A DNA stretch of 64,000 bases, taken from contig NZ_CP013264.1 in assembly GCF_001456115.1 (NCBI RefSeq), positions 2,374,501-2,438,500 of the forward strand, written 5' to 3'. The notes under the pieces were generated by a model. That model saw nothing but the letters and a program-made list of their open reading frames with translations, was not told where the DNA came from and ran no database searches. This DNA comes from Sphingobium baderi. GTDB lineage: Bacteria; Pseudomonadota; Alphaproteobacteria; Sphingomonadales; Sphingomonadaceae. The first letter of the stretch is position 1; every line of letters begins with the position of its first letter. Positions 8,701 through 18,242 of this stretch are shown here, piece after piece. A program made the translations under genes and the position numbers.

Positions 8701-9533
8701 GTGGACGGGACGCATCCTATCGTCCGCTGGGACGTGCGCGGCGCGAAGGTGAAGGGGGCGCGGCCCCTCTCGCCGGGAAGCGGCTTGCACTGGTCACAGG
8801 CGGGCATCGCAGGTTGGGCGCCCATATCGCCGCCGCGTTCGCCGGAGCGGGATTTTCGCTCGCCATTCATGGCAGCCACGATACCCGGCTCGACTCTCAC
8901 CTTGCCCTGGCACTGGAGGAGAACGGGACGGAATGGGAAGGCTTCGTCGTCGATTTCTCCGATCCCGAAAGTGCCGAGGAACTGATCGCGCAGGTCGCGG
9001 AACGCTTTGGCCGTCCGCCCGATGTGCTGGTGAATGGTGCGGCGCTGTTCGGGCAGGACCGGCTGGGCGACGTCACGGCCGATGATCTGATGCGACATTA
9101 TGCCGTCAATTGCGCGGCTCCGACCTTGCTGACCAAGGCCTTTGCCATGGTTCCCGCAGGGACGGGCGATCGATGTATCGTCAACATACTCGATCAGAGG
9201 ATCGATCATCCGCATGAAGATCAACTGGCCTATACGCTTTCCAAACTGGCATTGGCGGGCCTGACCCGATTGAGCGCCAACAATCTGGCGCCCCGGATCA
9301 GGGTGAACGCGGTGGCGCCGGGGCTGACTATTCCGACGCCGGATTATAATGAAACGCAGATGGAGCAACTGAAGAGCCTGATGCCGCTGGACAGCCTGCC
9401 GCAGCCCGAACAGATCGCCGAAGCGGTTCTGTATCTGGCGCGGGCGACTGTCGTGACGGGGCAGACCCTTTATGTCGACGCCGGCGCGCATATGCGGAGC
9501 TATGACCGGGATTTCATGCATTTGTACCGTTAA
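8697..9533 (+). CDS. SDR-family pteridine / dihydromonapterin reductase-like protein (FolM-like)
   Basis: 278 residues from a GTG overlapping the folE stop. The NAD(P)-binding turn is TGGHRRLGAHIA, close to the TGGxxRxG version seen in pteridine reductases and FolM rather than the TGxxxGIG of standard SDRs. The active site is YTLSKLALAGL (Tyr-x-x-x-Lys), preceded by NILDQR where pteridine reductases also have an Asp. VNAVAPGLTIP and the C-terminal VTGQTLYVDAGAHM are usual SDR ends. Coupling to folE supports reduction of a pterin or dihydrofolate; the exact substrate is inference. Confidence 0.78.
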   Translation: MSGRDASYRPLGRARREGEGGAAPLAGKRLALVTGGHRRLGAHIAAAFAGAGFSLAIHGSHDTRLDSHLALALEENGTEWEGFVVDFSDPESAEELIAQVAERFGRPPDVLVNGAALFGQDRLGDVTADDLMRHYAVNCAAPTLLTKAFAMVPAGTGDRCIVNILDQRIDHPHEDQLAYTLSKLALAGLTRLSANNLAPRIRVNAVAPGLTIPTPDYNETQMEQLKSLMPLDSLPQPEQIAEAVLYLARATVVTGQTLYVDAGAHMRSYDRDFMHLYR

Positions 9534-9641
9534 GATTTGCGGCTTTGCAGAGATTTTTTGGTGGTGATGGGAAAAGAGCCCGCCTAGAGCGCGGGGCATG
9601 GTGGGCGCTTTCGCGCTGTGGGCAGATCGAAGGAGACAGCA

Positions 9642-10418
9642 ATGGCTTATGAAACGATTTTAGTGGAACAGCGGGACGCGGTGACGCTCATCACCCTGAA
9701 CCGTCCGCAGGCGCTGAATGCGCTCAACACCCAGGTGCTTGCCGACCTCGGTGCGGCCTTTGCGGCTTTCGATGCCGATCCGTCTCAACATTGCGCGGTC
9801 GTGACCGGCAGCGAAAAAGCCTTCGCGGCAGGCGCCGACATCAAGGAAATGGCGGACAAGCCTGCGGCGGATTTCTTCCTGGAAGATTTCTTTTCAGGCT
9901 GGCAGTCAAAGGTAGTGGCGACGCGCAAGCCATGGATTGCCGCCGTGGCCGGCTTCGCCTTGGGCGGTGGCTGTGAGCTGGCGATGATGGCCGACTTCAT
10001 CATTGCCGCCGACACGGCCAAATTCGGCCAGCCCGAAATCAAGCTGGGCGTTGCGCCGGGCATGGGCGGGTCGCAGCGCCTGACGCGCGCGGTGGGTAAG
10101 GCCAAGGCGATGGAAATGTGCCTGACCGGCCGCATGATGGACGCGCAGGAGGCGGAGCGTTCCGGCCTGGTCGCGCGGATCGTGCCGGCGGCGGATTTGC
10201 TCGACGATGCCTTGAAAACAGCGACCACCATTGCGTCCATGCCCCCCATGGCAGCCATGGTGAACAAGGAAATGATCAACGTCGCGTTTGAAACGGGTCT
10301 GGCGCAGGGATTGCTGACCGAGCGCCGCTTTTTCCAGATACTGACCGCGACGGAAGACAAGAAGGAAGGCATGGCTGCTTTTGTCGAGAAACGTCCCGGC
10401 GTTTGGAAGGGGCGTTGA
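9642..10418 (+). CDS. Enoyl-CoA hydratase
   Basis: 258 residues from the ATG at 9642, with AAGGAGA a few bases upstream. This is a classic crotonase: [13 protein letters not shown] at the N-terminus, [10 protein letters not shown] contributing to the acyl-CoA pocket, [15 protein letters not shown] forming the oxyanion hole, and [17 protein letters not shown] with the catalytic-glutamate region. It hydrates trans-2-enoyl-CoA to 3-hydroxyacyl-CoA in fatty acid or aromatic (PaaF-like) catabolism. It stands alone between short gaps and is followed by a terminator, so it is probably monocistronic. Confidence 0.92.
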   Translation: MAYETILVEQRDAVTLITLNRPQALNALNTQVLADLGAAFAAFDADPSQHCAVVTGSEKAFAAGADIKEMADKPAADFFLEDFFSGWQSKVVATRKPWIAAVAGFALGGGCELAMMADFIIAADTAKFGQPEIKLGVAPGMGGSQRLTRAVGKAKAMEMCLTGRMMDAQEAERSGLVARIVPAADLLDDALKTATTIASMPPMAAMVNKEMINVAFETGLAQGLLTERRFFQILTATEDKKEGMAAFVEKRPGVWKGR

Positions 10419-10428
10419 TTCACATTCG

Positions 10429-10458
10429 GCCCGCCACGATCTGTAGATGGTGGCGGGC
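10429..10458 (+). terminator. Stem-loop after the enoyl-CoA hydratase gene
   Basis: gcccgccac / gtggcgggc make a perfect 9-bp stem with a 12-nt loop. The stem starts 11 bp after the hydratase stop codon. The following bases contain only a short T run (cttt). Confidence 0.6.
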
Positions 10459-10577
10459 TGATCGCTTTGGCCCGTGGAATGGTTAATTGACTGGGGCCAT
10501 GCCGAAACAGAATCGACGCGGCTTTATCTCACGGTTAAGAGGGCTCGCAACGGAAACGGAGCGGTCGCATTTCGCCC

Positions 10578-11207
10578 ATGCAGCATAAGTCAAAGCGCAG
10601 TCGGGCGATCGCTATGCCCCAGAGCGAATTTCGCACCCGTGCATCCGAATATCTGGATTTCCTCGGCGCCTGGTTGAAAAAGCCGCGCCAGACGGCGTCT
10701 GTCGTTCCGAGCAGTCGTTATCTGGCGCGTCTGATGGTGTCGCATATCGACCCTGCAGATGGCCGTGTGCTGGAATTGGGCGGGGGCACGGGCGTCTTTA
10801 CGCGGGCCATATTGGAAACCGGCCTCCCGACGGAAAAGCTGGAAGTAGTGGAAATCAACCCGGCATTCGCGAGAGGATTGCGGCGGCACTTCCCCCATGT
10901 GGAGATTTTGGAAACCCCCGCTCAGGTCGTGTCGACCGTCGCTGCTGGAGAACCGGGCGAATATCAGACGGTCATCAGCGGGCTGCCACTGCTGGCCATG
11001 GATCGCGCCATGCATGTGGACATATTGACCGAAGCCTTCCGCATGTTGCGTCCAGGGGGCTGTTTCATCCAGTTCACCTATGCCATGCGCCCACCAGTCA
11101 ATCGGGACATTCTCGATATGCTGGACCTGGATGTCGTTCGGGTAGGGCAGACGGTCAGGAATTTTCCTCCCGCGACGGTGTTTCGGTTTTTCCGCCGGGG
11201 AGAGTGA
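10578..11207 (+). CDS. Class I SAM-dependent methyltransferase, PmtA-like phospholipid N-methyltransferase
   Basis: 209 residues; an alternative start at 10614 (MPQSEF) would give 197, and no good Shine-Dalgarno decides between them. FLGAWLKKPRQTASVVPSS is the N-terminal block typical of bacterial PmtA proteins, which methylate phosphatidylethanolamine toward phosphatidylcholine. VLELGGGTGVFTRAIL is SAM motif I. VVEINPAFARGL carries the acidic motif-II residue, and TVISGLPLLAM and MLRPGGCFIQFTY correspond to later methyltransferase motifs. It probably acts at the inner membrane. No synthase partner is adjacent. Confidence 0.75.
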   Translation: MQHKSKRSRAIAMPQSEFRTRASEYLDFLGAWLKKPRQTASVVPSSRYLARLMVSHIDPADGRVLELGGGTGVFTRAILETGLPTEKLEVVEINPAFARGLRRHFPHVEILETPAQVVSTVAAGEPGEYQTVISGLPLLAMDRAMHVDILTEAFRMLRPGGCFIQFTYAMRPPVNRDILDMLDLDVVRVGQTVRNFPPATVFRFFRRGE

Positions 11208-11273
11208 GCGGACGCTTGTCTGGCGGAGCCAAGCGCCTATGTTCCCGGCAAAGCGAAAGGGGCCTTGCCGCAC

Positions 11274-12206
11274 ATGGCATCGATCATCACTATTTCCGGC
11301 CTGACGAAAAGCTATGCGTCGGGCTTTCAGGCGCTCAAAGGCGTGGATCTTTCGATCGAAGAGGGTGAGATTTTCGCGCTACTGGGCCCCAATGGCGCGG
11401 GGAAAACGACCCTCATCTCGATAGTGTGCGGCAATGTGCGGCCTAGCGGCGGTTCTGTATCGGTCGCGGGTCATGACATTATCCGTGACTACCGCGGCGC
11501 TAGGTCCGCCATCGGTCTTGTGCCGCAGGAATTGTCCACCGACCAGTTTGAGCGCGTTTTGGACACGGTCGCCTTTTCCCGCGGCCTGTTCGGAAAACCA
11601 CGCAATGACGTCTTTATCGAAAAGGTGCTGCGCGACCTGTCCTTGTGGGAAAAGCGGCACAACAGGATATTGGAGCTGTCGGGGGGCATGAAGCGTCGCG
11701 TCATGATCGCCAAGGCGCTCAGCCATGAACCGCGGGTCCTGTTCCTGGATGAGCCGACGGCGGGCGTGGACGTGGATTTGCGGCGTGACATGTGGAAACT
11801 GATCGGGGAACTCCGCCAGATGGGCGTCACCATCATCCTGACCACCCATTATATCGAGGAAGCCGAGGAGATGGCGGATCGCGTGGGTGTCATCAACAAG
11901 GGCGAACTGGTGCTTGTCGAGGACAAGGTCGCCCTAATGCGGAAACTCGGGAAAAAGACGCTGACGATCACCCTCGCGGAACCGCTTGCGAAAGTGCCGG
12001 ACGAACTGGCTGAATGGAGCGTATCCCTGAAGGCCGAGGGGAGCGAAATGGAATATCTGTTCGACACGCGGGTCGAGCGCACGGGTGTGTCTTCCCTGCT
12101 TCGCAAGCTCGGCGATCTTGGCATAGCCTACAAGGACCTCAACACGCAGCAGAGCAGCCTGGAGGATATTTTCGTCAGCCTGGTGCATCAGGAGAAGGCG
12201 GCATGA
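11274..12206 (+). CDS. ABC-2 exporter ATP-binding subunit (YadG-like)
   Basis: 310 residues from the ATG at 11274; a TTG three codons upstream is possible. Walker A is GPNGAGKTT, the ABC signature LSGGMKRR, and Walker [13 protein letters not shown] followed by the H-loop [11 protein letters not shown]. The roughly 80-residue C-terminal extension is typical of ATPases partnered with ABC-2 permeases (YadG, NodI, drug exporters). The permease gene starts inside its stop codon (ATGA). The substrate is unknown. Confidence 0.9.
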   Translation: MASIITISGLTKSYASGFQALKGVDLSIEEGEIFALLGPNGAGKTTLISIVCGNVRPSGGSVSVAGHDIIRDYRGARSAIGLVPQELSTDQFERVLDTVAFSRGLFGKPRNDVFIEKVLRDLSLWEKRHNRILELSGGMKRRVMIAKALSHEPRVLFLDEPTAGVDVDLRRDMWKLIGELRQMGVTIILTTHYIEEAEEMADRVGVINKGELVLVEDKVALMRKLGKKTLTITLAEPLAKVPDELAEWSVSLKAEGSEMEYLFDTRVERTGVSSLLRKLGDLGIAYKDLNTQQSSLEDIFVSLVHQEKAA

Positions 12207-12973
12207 GCGGCCCCAATCTGCGCGCCATATGGGCGATCTACAAATTCGAGCTGCACAGATTCCGGCGCACGCTTCTGACCGGGCTTCTGGTGCCGGTCAT
12301 CACGACATCGCTCTATTTCGTAGTCTTCGGCGGTGCGATCGGTTCGCGCATGACGGAAATCGACGGCATTCCCTATGCCGCCTTCATCGTGCCGGGCCTC
12401 ATCATGATGTCCATGTTCACGGAAAGCATTTTCAATGCCAGTTTCGGGATATACATGCCGAAATTCACCGGCACCATCTATGAACTGCTGTCCGCGCCGG
12501 TTTCAGCGACGGAAACCGTGACCGCCTATGTGGGGGCGGCGGCGACGAAGGCCTTCATCGTCGGCATCATCATCTTCGCGACGGCGCATCTGTTCGTCGA
12601 TCTACCCATCGCGCACCCCTTCGCCATGGTCGCTTTCATGGTTCTTATAGCGATCAGTTTCTGCCTGTTCGGTTTCATTCTGGGCATATGGGCGCAGAGT
12701 TTCGAGCAGTTACAGGTCATTCCCATGCTGCTCATCATGCCGATGACCTTTCTGGGTGGCGCTTTTTATTCCATCCACATGCTGGGCGAGCCGTGGCGAA
12801 CGATTACGCTGTTCAACCCGATCGTCTATCTGATCTCCGGCTTTCGCTGGACCTTTTTTGGCAAGGGCGATGTGGGGATCGAATTCAGCATCGCGTTCAT
12901 CGGGGCGATGCTGGTGCTGTGCATTGCGATTGTGGGATGGATATTCAGGACGGGCTACCGCCTGAAGAAATAG
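12203..12973 (+). CDS. ABC-2 type permease (YadH/NodJ-like)
   Basis: 256 residues. The ATG at 12203 overlaps the ATPase stop and has ggagaagg upstream. Six hydrophobic segments are visible, starting with [21 protein letters not shown]. The central [15 protein letters not shown] and the [14 protein letters not shown] segment are ABC-2 membrane-domain hallmarks. With the preceding ATPase it forms a homodimeric exporter, (ATPase)2(permease)2. Confidence 0.9.
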   Translation: MSGPNLRAIWAIYKFELHRFRRTLLTGLLVPVITTSLYFVVFGGAIGSRMTEIDGIPYAAFIVPGLIMMSMFTESIFNASFGIYMPKFTGTIYELLSAPVSATETVTAYVGAAATKAFIVGIIIFATAHLFVDLPIAHPFAMVAFMVLIAISFCLFGFILGIWAQSFEQLQVIPMLLIMPMTFLGGAFYSIHMLGEPWRTITLFNPIVYLISGFRWTFFGKGDVGIEFSIAFIGAMLVLCIAIVGWIFRTGYRLKK

Positions 12974-12984
12974 CCTCCGGCGGA

Positions 12985-13320
12985 TCAGGCCGTCGCGTTT
13001 TCGGATTGGACAGCGAACAGGGTCACGCCCTTATATTTGTCGTCCGTTTCATCATAAAGGCCATGCATGGCTTCAAACGGCTCATCGACTACGCCGATAT
13101 TGCCCAGGCCCGACAATTTGAACGTGCCCAGCTTCAATTCCCGCGGAGACCTGCCATCCCGTTCGATCGTCACCGCGTCGATGAACATTTCATCATGGCG
13201 GGTATAGAGGATGTGCGGCGCCAGCTTCACGACCATCTTGTTATAGGTCGCGATCAGGCATTTCTGCAGGGCTATGGCTTCAAAGATGTTAGTCGGCGCT
13301 TGCATGATGCCGCTGAGCAT
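12985..13320 (-). CDS. Hypothetical protein, possibly WYL-like
   Basis: 111 residues; a second ATG at 13305 (MQAPTNIFEAI) may be the true start. No signal peptide or membrane segment. The order of segments (IFEAIALQKCLIATYN, LAPHILYTRHDEMFIDAV, RELKLGTFKLSGLGNI) resembles the strand pattern and PH.ly....y.da...f.l..l..i spacing of WYL ligand-sensing domains, but the diagnostic residues are not clear. It is convergent with the ABC permease gene (11 bp between stops). Function unknown. Confidence 0.6.
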   Translation of the reverse strand: MLSGIMQAPTNIFEAIALQKCLIATYNKMVVKLAPHILYTRHDEMFIDAVTIERDGRSPRELKLGTFKLSGLGNIGVVDEPFEAMHGLYDETDDKYKGVTLFAVQSENATA

Positions 13321-13407
13321 TACCGATTCGTCCGGGTGTCTTCAATTGTTTTGTGCGCTGCGTCATTGGGTCGCGGGAAATCGTGATTTATCACTCCATC
13401 GCTTTCG

Positions 13408-14772
13408 CTAATGGGAAAGAAGGCCCAGTTTTTCGCGCCTTGTCCAGCGAATCACCAGCAAAACCGCTACGACGCTGAGCCCGCTCGCAAGACCGATCCA
13501 GATGCCAAGGCCGCCCAGGCGAAGGGGAAAGGCAAGGAATGCGCCCACGCCGATACCGATGATCCAATAACCGATCAGCGCGAAGACCATGGGAATCTTC
13601 GTGTCCCGAATACCACGCAGCACGCCTGCTCCAACGGCCTGTGTCGCGTCGACGAGCTGGAACAGGGCCGCAACACCCAGAAACGTGACGGCAAGGGCGA
13701 TGGTCCGACTATTGGCGGGATCCTGAACGTCAAGGAAAATGGCTATCAGCGATCGCGGGAAGATGACCAGTAGTGCAGCCGCGATGAATGCGAAACCGAC
13801 GCCGATCATCAATGAAAGCCAGCCGGACCGGGCGATCGCCGCTTTGTCCCTGCGACCATGGGCGAGGCCCACTCGCACGGTTGCCGCCTGTCCCATGCCC
13901 ATCGGCACCATGAACAGCAGGGACGCGATCTGGATGGCGACGGCATGAGCTGCCAGCGTTTCCCGGCCAAGAAGGCCCATCAGCAGCGCCGAGGCGTTGA
14001 ATACAGCGCTTTCCAGCCCCAGCATCACCGCTATCGGTAATCCCAGCCGCCATATTGCGCGAAGCCGTTCCTTGTCCCTCTTCCAGAAATGGCCAAGCAG
14101 CCGGTAACGGCGGAAACCCCGGTCGCGCAAGATAACGAACAGCAGGGCGAAGAACAGGAAGGAGGAGGAGAAGGTGCTCGCCAGGCCCGCGCCCAATATG
14201 CCCATGGCAGGCAATCCGAGATGGCCGAAGATGAGGACCCAGCCCATCAGAATATTGAACGGAATCGCGCACAGCATGATGATGACGGCCCATATTGGCC
14301 GTTCGAGTGCTGAAATGAAATTCCTGAGCGTCGAAAAGCCGAGAAATGGCAAAAGCGCCCATTGCAGGCCATGCATCAACTCGCCTGCCTTCTGGGCGAG
14401 AGAGGCATCCTGCCCCATGGCCCGCAGGATGCCTTCGCACTGCCAGAGGATGACCCAGGCCGGCACGGCGAAAATCAGGGCGGCGCGCAATGTCTGATGA
14501 ACGGTGCGTCGAACATCCCGCACCGAATGGCGGCGGCGTCCGCGTTCCTCGGCGATCAGTGGTGCGGCGGCCGTCACCAGTCCCATGCCGAAAATCAGCA
14601 TGGCGGCGAACAGGTTGATGGCAAGTGCGCCCGCAGCGACCGCATCGGTCCCCAGCCAGCCGAGCAGCAGCAGGTCGGTGGCGGCAATCGCGGACCAGGC
14701 GATGTTGCCCGCTATCATGGGCAGGGCAAGCGTCAGCAAAGCCCGCGTTTCATAACGCCATGCCAGATTCAT
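13408..14772 (-). CDS. MATE-family efflux transporter
   Basis: 454 residues from the ATG at 14772; upstream in-frame codons look non-coding. Twelve hydrophobic segments and the MATE pattern are visible: ALPMIAGNIAWSAIAATDLLLLGWLGTDAVAA near the N-terminus, and the second-half equivalent VAIQIASLLFMVPMGMGQAATVRVGLAHGRR, which carries the family's VR.G...G signature. It likely exchanges Na+ or H+ for cationic drugs or metabolites at the inner membrane. The DUF808 gene ends 10 bp upstream on the same strand, so the two are probably cotranscribed. Confidence 0.9.
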   Translation of the reverse strand: MNLAWRYETRALLTLALPMIAGNIAWSAIAATDLLLLGWLGTDAVAAGALAINLFAAMLIFGMGLVTAAAPLIAEERGRRRHSVRDVRRTVHQTLRAALIFAVPAWVILWQCEGILRAMGQDASLAQKAGELMHGLQWALLPFLGFSTLRNFISALERPIWAVIIMLCAIPFNILMGWVLIFGHLGLPAMGILGAGLASTFSSSFLFFALLFVILRDRGFRRYRLLGHFWKRDKERLRAIWRLGLPIAVMLGLESAVFNASALLMGLLGRETLAAHAVAIQIASLLFMVPMGMGQAATVRVGLAHGRRDKAAIARSGWLSLMIGVGFAFIAAALLVIFPRSLIAIFLDVQDPANSRTIALAVTFLGVAALFQLVDATQAVGAGVLRGIRDTKIPMVFALIGYWIIGIGVGAFLAFPLRLGGLGIWIGLASGLSVVAVLLVIRWTRREKLGLLSH

Positions 14773-14782
14773 CGCCAGGGCT

Positions 14783-15715
14783 TCAGTGCTTTGCGGGGAG
14801 AAGATGGAGCAGCGCGACGATGATAGCGCCAATCGCCAGTCCCACGATGCCAGACCCGATCGCGCTGACTACCCATTCGATCACAGCGCCCATGGCGGGA
14901 AGAGCGAGGGCGGCGCTTTCAGCCATGCGTTGAATGGCGCCAGGGATCAGATCCCAGTGGAATTCATGAAGGCCATGCACGATCAGGCCACCACCCACCC
15001 AAAGCATCGCGGCGGTGCCGACGACGCTCAATATCTTCATGAGGACCGGCATGGCCAAGACCAGCCCACGTCCCAGCATCCGCGCAAGGGCGGAAGTCCG
15101 TTGCGCCAGATGCAGGCCGATATCATCCATTTTCACGATGAAACCGACGACGCCATAAACGCCTGCCGTTATCAGGACGGCCACGACCAGCAGGATGATG
15201 GCCTGCTCCCACAGCGGTTCGGTAGCGACCGTTCCGAGCGCGATGGCCATGATTTCTCCCGAAAGGATGAAATCGGTGCGGATGGCTCCGGAAACTTTCT
15301 GGTCTTCCAGTTCCTGCGAACTATGCGTCGCGAGCGCTTCCTCAGCCAGATCATGATCGCCCCGCAACGCCTCGACCAGCTTTTCGGTCGCTTCGAAACA
15401 GAGAAATGCGCCGCCCAGCATGAGAAGCGGAGGGAGTAGCCAAGGGGCCAGCGCGCTGAGCACAAGGGCGGCTGGAAGAAGAAAAAGCAGCTTGTTACGC
15501 AGCGAGCCCTTGGCGATCTTCCATATGATCGGAAGTTCGCGATCCGGGGTCAGCCCCATGACATAGCGAGGCGTCACCGCCGTATCGTCGATCACGACCC
15601 CGGCGGCCTTGGTTCCGGCCTTTCCCGCCGCCGCCGCGACATCATCCAGCGACGTTGCCGCCAGTTTCGCTATGCCCGCTACATCATCCAGCAGCGCGAT
15701 CAGACCCGAGGGCAT
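14783..15715 (-). CDS. DUF808/YedI-family inner membrane protein
   Basis: 310 residues. The family's opening MPSGLIALLDDVAGIAKLAA and the following VIDDTAVTPRYVMGL..RELPIIWKIAKGSL segment are close matches to the YedI/DUF808 family. Five or more hydrophobic segments follow. The biochemical role of the family is not established. It precedes the MATE gene with a 10-bp gap, suggesting one transcript. Confidence 0.9.
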   Translation of the reverse strand: MPSGLIALLDDVAGIAKLAATSLDDVAAAAGKAGTKAAGVVIDDTAVTPRYVMGLTPDRELPIIWKIAKGSLRNKLLFLLPAALVLSALAPWLLPPLLMLGGAFLCFEATEKLVEALRGDHDLAEEALATHSSQELEDQKVSGAIRTDFILSGEIMAIALGTVATEPLWEQAIILLVVAVLITAGVYGVVGFIVKMDDIGLHLAQRTSALARMLGRGLVLAMPVLMKILSVVGTAAMLWVGGGLIVHGLHEFHWDLIPGAIQRMAESAALALPAMGAVIEWVVSAIGSGIVGLAIGAIIVALLHLLPAKH

Positions 15716-15812
15716 GAATTTTCAGCTTTCCCCTGTGGGAAGCTGGCAATCAGCTTCCCTGCTTCGCGGTCATAGAAGGGTGTGGGGAAAGGAGCAACGC
15801 CGCAACGCTGCC

Positions 15813-16058
15813 TCAGGCCACCCCACGGAAATTGGCGGGCGGATCGCTCGCGGGGAAGGATTCGTCGGATTGTTCGTCCACCAGATCCCAATCTTCGGCA
15901 TTTACATGTTGTTCGGCCGGGCCGGCGTCCCGGATGATACCTGACGATCCGGCACCGCCCCGATCGTCGCGACCCCGTTTCGCTTTCCAATCCCGCCAGC
16001 CTTTCCAGGCCACCGTTCCGATGCCCGTCAGGAAAGCCAGCTTCAACAATGATTTCAT
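15813..16058 (-). CDS. Small acidic-tailed protein with one N-terminal hydrophobic segment
   Basis: 81 residues from the ATG at 16058, with GGGAG eight nt upstream. The N-terminus (LLKLAFLTGIGTVAWKGW) is a possible membrane anchor, followed by a charged stretch and the C-terminal DEQSDESFPASDPPANF. I recognise that motif as common in small alphaproteobacterial proteins of unknown function. The start lies 2 bp after the stop of the next gene, so the pair is cotranscribed. Confidence 0.75.
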   Translation of the reverse strand: MKSLLKLAFLTGIGTVAWKGWRDWKAKRGRDDRGGAGSSGIIRDAGPAEQHVNAEDWDLVDEQSDESFPASDPPANFRGVA

Positions 16059-16060
16059 GG

Positions 16061-16393
16061 TCATTTCTCCCGCGATTTTTGAAGGTGAATCCAATCCGCC
16101 GGATCGCCGCCAACGGCCTTCTCCGATAGCGTAAGTTCGCCTTCTTCATCCGCCCCGGCAGGCAGTTCTGGATGGGCTTTTTCTCTTGTCGGTGCTGCTT
16201 GCCAGCGTTGACGCAAGGCCGCCTCAATCATGGAGCGCCAGATCTCGCCAGCACCCGCTTCCATCATGGCGGCGTCCGGTTCCTTGAGGATGGCGAGGAT
16301 GCTGGCCGCATCTTCCAAGCGGTCCGTCCATCGGTCCGGCTGATCGGCGGAAAGATGACGGGCCAGGCGTTCGATGAGGGCGCGTTGCTCCAT
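16061..16393 (-). CDS. Hypothetical protein, 110 residues
   Basis: Start at 16393 (MEQRALIERLARHL); an upstream ATG at 16432 is also in frame. The protein is helical and charged with no membrane segment. The segment RWTDRLEDAASILAILKEPDAAMMEAG, followed by an IWRSMIEAALRQRW helix, is the sort of small conserved protein found in sphingomonads, but I know no function. It is coupled to the preceding 81-residue gene. Confidence 0.65.
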   Translation of the reverse strand: MEQRALIERLARHLSADQPDRWTDRLEDAASILAILKEPDAAMMEAGAGEIWRSMIEAALRQRWQAAPTREKAHPELPAGADEEGELTLSEKAVGGDPADWIHLQKSREK

Positions 16394-16512
16394 GACGGGG
16401 GAACGTCCTTGCCCTGCTCCTGTTCCGATCATTTTGTGACGCGGTCGCAGCGATGTGAACCGATGCGCGTCTCACGGGTTCCGCTGGGGTCGGGGCTGGC
16501 AGGAGAATGACG

Positions 16513-16818
16513 ATGCCGCAGGGCGACAAGAGCAGCTACACGGACAAGCAGAAGCGCAAGGCCGAACATATTGAGGAAGGCTATGAAAAGCGCGGCGTAT
16601 CCAACAAGGAGGCCGAACGGCGCGCATGGGCCACGGTGAACAGCGAATCGGGCGGCGGCAAGAAATCCGGATCGGGACGCGGCAAGCCCGAAAACCATGC
16701 CGCTTCCCGCAAGGGCGGCCGCAAAGGCGGTGGGGCATCGGCGCGGCGTTCTGCGGCCGATCGCTCGGCCGCCGCGAAAAAAGGATGGGAAACCCGGCGC
16801 AGGAAAGCAGGCGGATGA
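16513..16818 (+). CDS. Small basic Lys/Gly-rich protein (annotated in relatives as plasmid stabilisation protein)
   Basis: 101 residues from the second ATG at 16513; AGGAG is seven nt upstream of it, while the first ATG at 16507 is too close. MPQGDKSSYTDKQKRKAEHI and RRAWATVNSESGGGKK match a widespread small protein often labelled plasmid stabilisation protein, without good functional evidence. The C-terminal half is Gly/Lys/Arg/Ala-rich and probably disordered or nucleic-acid binding. Confidence 0.8.
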   Translation: MPQGDKSSYTDKQKRKAEHIEEGYEKRGVSNKEAERRAWATVNSESGGGKKSGSGRGKPENHAASRKGGRKGGGASARRSAADRSAAAKKGWETRRRKAGG

Positions 16819-16926
16819 CTACGGAAGGGAAGTCTGGACGAGTGATGGAAACATTCCCACTCAGTTAGGAAATGTCACCTTGTGGCTGAAAGCAACCATC
16901 CCAGGATCGGGAGGCGTGAACTATTC

Positions 16927-16966
16927 AATAAAAAAAGCCGCCCGGAGAAGGGCGGCTTCTTTTTTG
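16927..16966 (-). terminator. Bidirectional intrinsic terminator of the S6-S18-L9 operon
   Basis: gccgccc / gggcggc stem (16937-16956) flanked by a run of A on one side and a run of T on the other, so it works in both directions. It ends the ribosomal operon on the minus strand and could end the small gene on the plus strand. Confidence 0.88.
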
Positions 16967-16980
16967 TCCCGTCGGGAAGC

Positions 16981-17577
16981 TCAGGCTTCCTCGACCGGAG
17001 CCTCTTCGGCTTCCGCGGCGATTTCGCCCGGTTCGGCGTTCGGATCATAATCTTCGGTGAAGCCTGCCTCGTCCTTTTCGAACAGGTCAGCCATCACGTC
17101 TACGCCCTGCGCCTGCAGATCGGCTTCTTCCGGCGAGCGGGCGACGTTCACCTGAATGGTGACGGCCACTTCCGGGTGCAGCGCGACCTTGACGTCGAAA
17201 ACGCCCAGCGTCTTGATCGGACGTTCCAGCACGACCATCGCCTTGGTGACGTTGTTTACGCCATCGGCATGCAGTGCATCCACCACGTCGCGGACGGCGA
17301 CCGAACCGTAAAGATGGCCGGCGTTGGACGACTGGCGAATGAGGACGATCTGCTTGCCGTTGACGCCTTCGGCAGCCTTTTCGGCGTCGGTGCGGCGAGC
17401 GGCATTGTCAGCCTCGATCTTCGCGCGGTTGGCTTCGAAGACCTTTTTGTTGGCGTTGTTGGAACGCAGCGCCTTCTTGTTGGGCAGCAGGTAGTTACGG
17501 GCGTAACCGTCCTTCACGGTGACGACATCACCGATCGCGCCCAGCTTCTCGATCCGTTCGAGGAGAATGATTTCCAT
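16981..17577 (-). CDS. rplI: 50S ribosomal protein L9
   Basis: 198 residues. MEIILLERIEKLGAIGDVV followed by KDGYARNYLLPNKKAL is the L9 signature. The protein is longer than E. coli L9 (149 residues) by an acidic C-terminal tail, as is common in sphingomonads. It is last in the rpsF-rpsR-rplI operon and is followed by a strong terminator. Confidence 0.97.
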   Translation of the reverse strand: MEIILLERIEKLGAIGDVVTVKDGYARNYLLPNKKALRSNNANKKVFEANRAKIEADNAARRTDAEKAAEGVNGKQIVLIRQSSNAGHLYGSVAVRDVVDALHADGVNNVTKAMVVLERPIKTLGVFDVKVALHPEVAVTIQVNVARSPEEADLQAQGVDVMADLFEKDEAGFTEDYDPNAEPGEIAAEAEEAPVEEA

Positions 17578-17590
17578 GATTTCTACTCCC

Positions 17591-17815
17591 TCACTTCACG
17601 ATGTAGGGCAGCAGGCCCAGATGACGGGCGCGCTTGATGGCCTGGGCCAGTTCGCGCTGCTTCTTGGCGGACACCGCCGTGATGCGGCTGGGAACGATCT
17701 TGCCGCGTTCGGACACGAAGCCCTGCAGCAGACGAACGTCCTTGTAATCGATCTTCGGCGCATCCTTGGCGGCGAAGGGGCAGCTCTTGCGGCGGCGGAA
17801 AAACGGGCGTGCCAT
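17591..17815 (-). CDS. rpsR: 30S ribosomal protein S18
   Basis: 74 residues, standard S18 length. [10 protein letters not shown] at the N-terminus, [18 protein letters not shown] and [26 protein letters not shown]... are the S18 core. It binds S6 in the 30S platform. It lies between rpsF and rplI with 13-bp gaps. Confidence 0.98.
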   Translation of the reverse strand: MARPFFRRRKSCPFAAKDAPKIDYKDVRLLQGFVSERGKIVPSRITAVSAKKQRELAQAIKRARHLGLLPYIVK

Positions 17816-17828
17816 TGTTCAGATCTCC

Positions 17829-18242
17829 TTATTCGCCAGCCGGGGCTTCGTCGCGGTCGCGACGCGGACCACGATCGCCGCGGTCGCCACGGGGGCCACG
17901 CTCACCGCGTTCGCTACGCTCTTGCTTGCGCATCATGACCGACGGGCCGGTTTCCAGCTCATCGACCTTGATGGTCATATAGCGAATCACGTCTTCGTTG
18001 ATCTGGGTCTGGCGCTCCAGCTCGGCGACCACGCCAGCAGGGGCGTCGATGTTGAGCATGACGTAATGCGCCTTGCGATTCTTGGCGATCTTGTATGCGA
18101 GCGAACGCAGGCCCCAGGTTTCAACCTTGGTCACCTTGCCCTGCATATCCTCGACGATCTTGGTGGCGGTTTCCGCCAGCGCGTCCACCTGCGCCTGTGC
18201 CAGATCCTGGCGCGCAAGGAACACATGCTCGTAAAGAGCCAT
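17829..18242 (-). CDS. rpsF: 30S ribosomal protein S6
   Basis: 137 residues. [21 protein letters not shown] at the N-terminus, [19 protein letters not shown] and the [19 protein letters not shown] segment identify S6. The C-terminal tail after residue 110 is very rich in Arg/Gly/Asp ([18 protein letters not shown]), a disordered extension usual in this group. It is first gene of its operon; GAGG precedes the ATG. Confidence 0.97.
   Translation of the reverse strand: MALYEHVFLARQDLAQAQVDALAETATKIVEDMQGKVTKVETWGLRSLAYKIAKNRKAHYVMLNIDAPAGVVAELERQTQINEDVIRYMTIKVDELETGPSVMMRKQERSERGERGPRGDRGDRGPRRDRDEAPAGE

Noticed and set aside
10474..10677. 67-codon plus-strand ORF before the methyltransferase gene
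   Set aside because: It overlaps the methyltransferase start, has no ribosome site and a non-protein-like composition.
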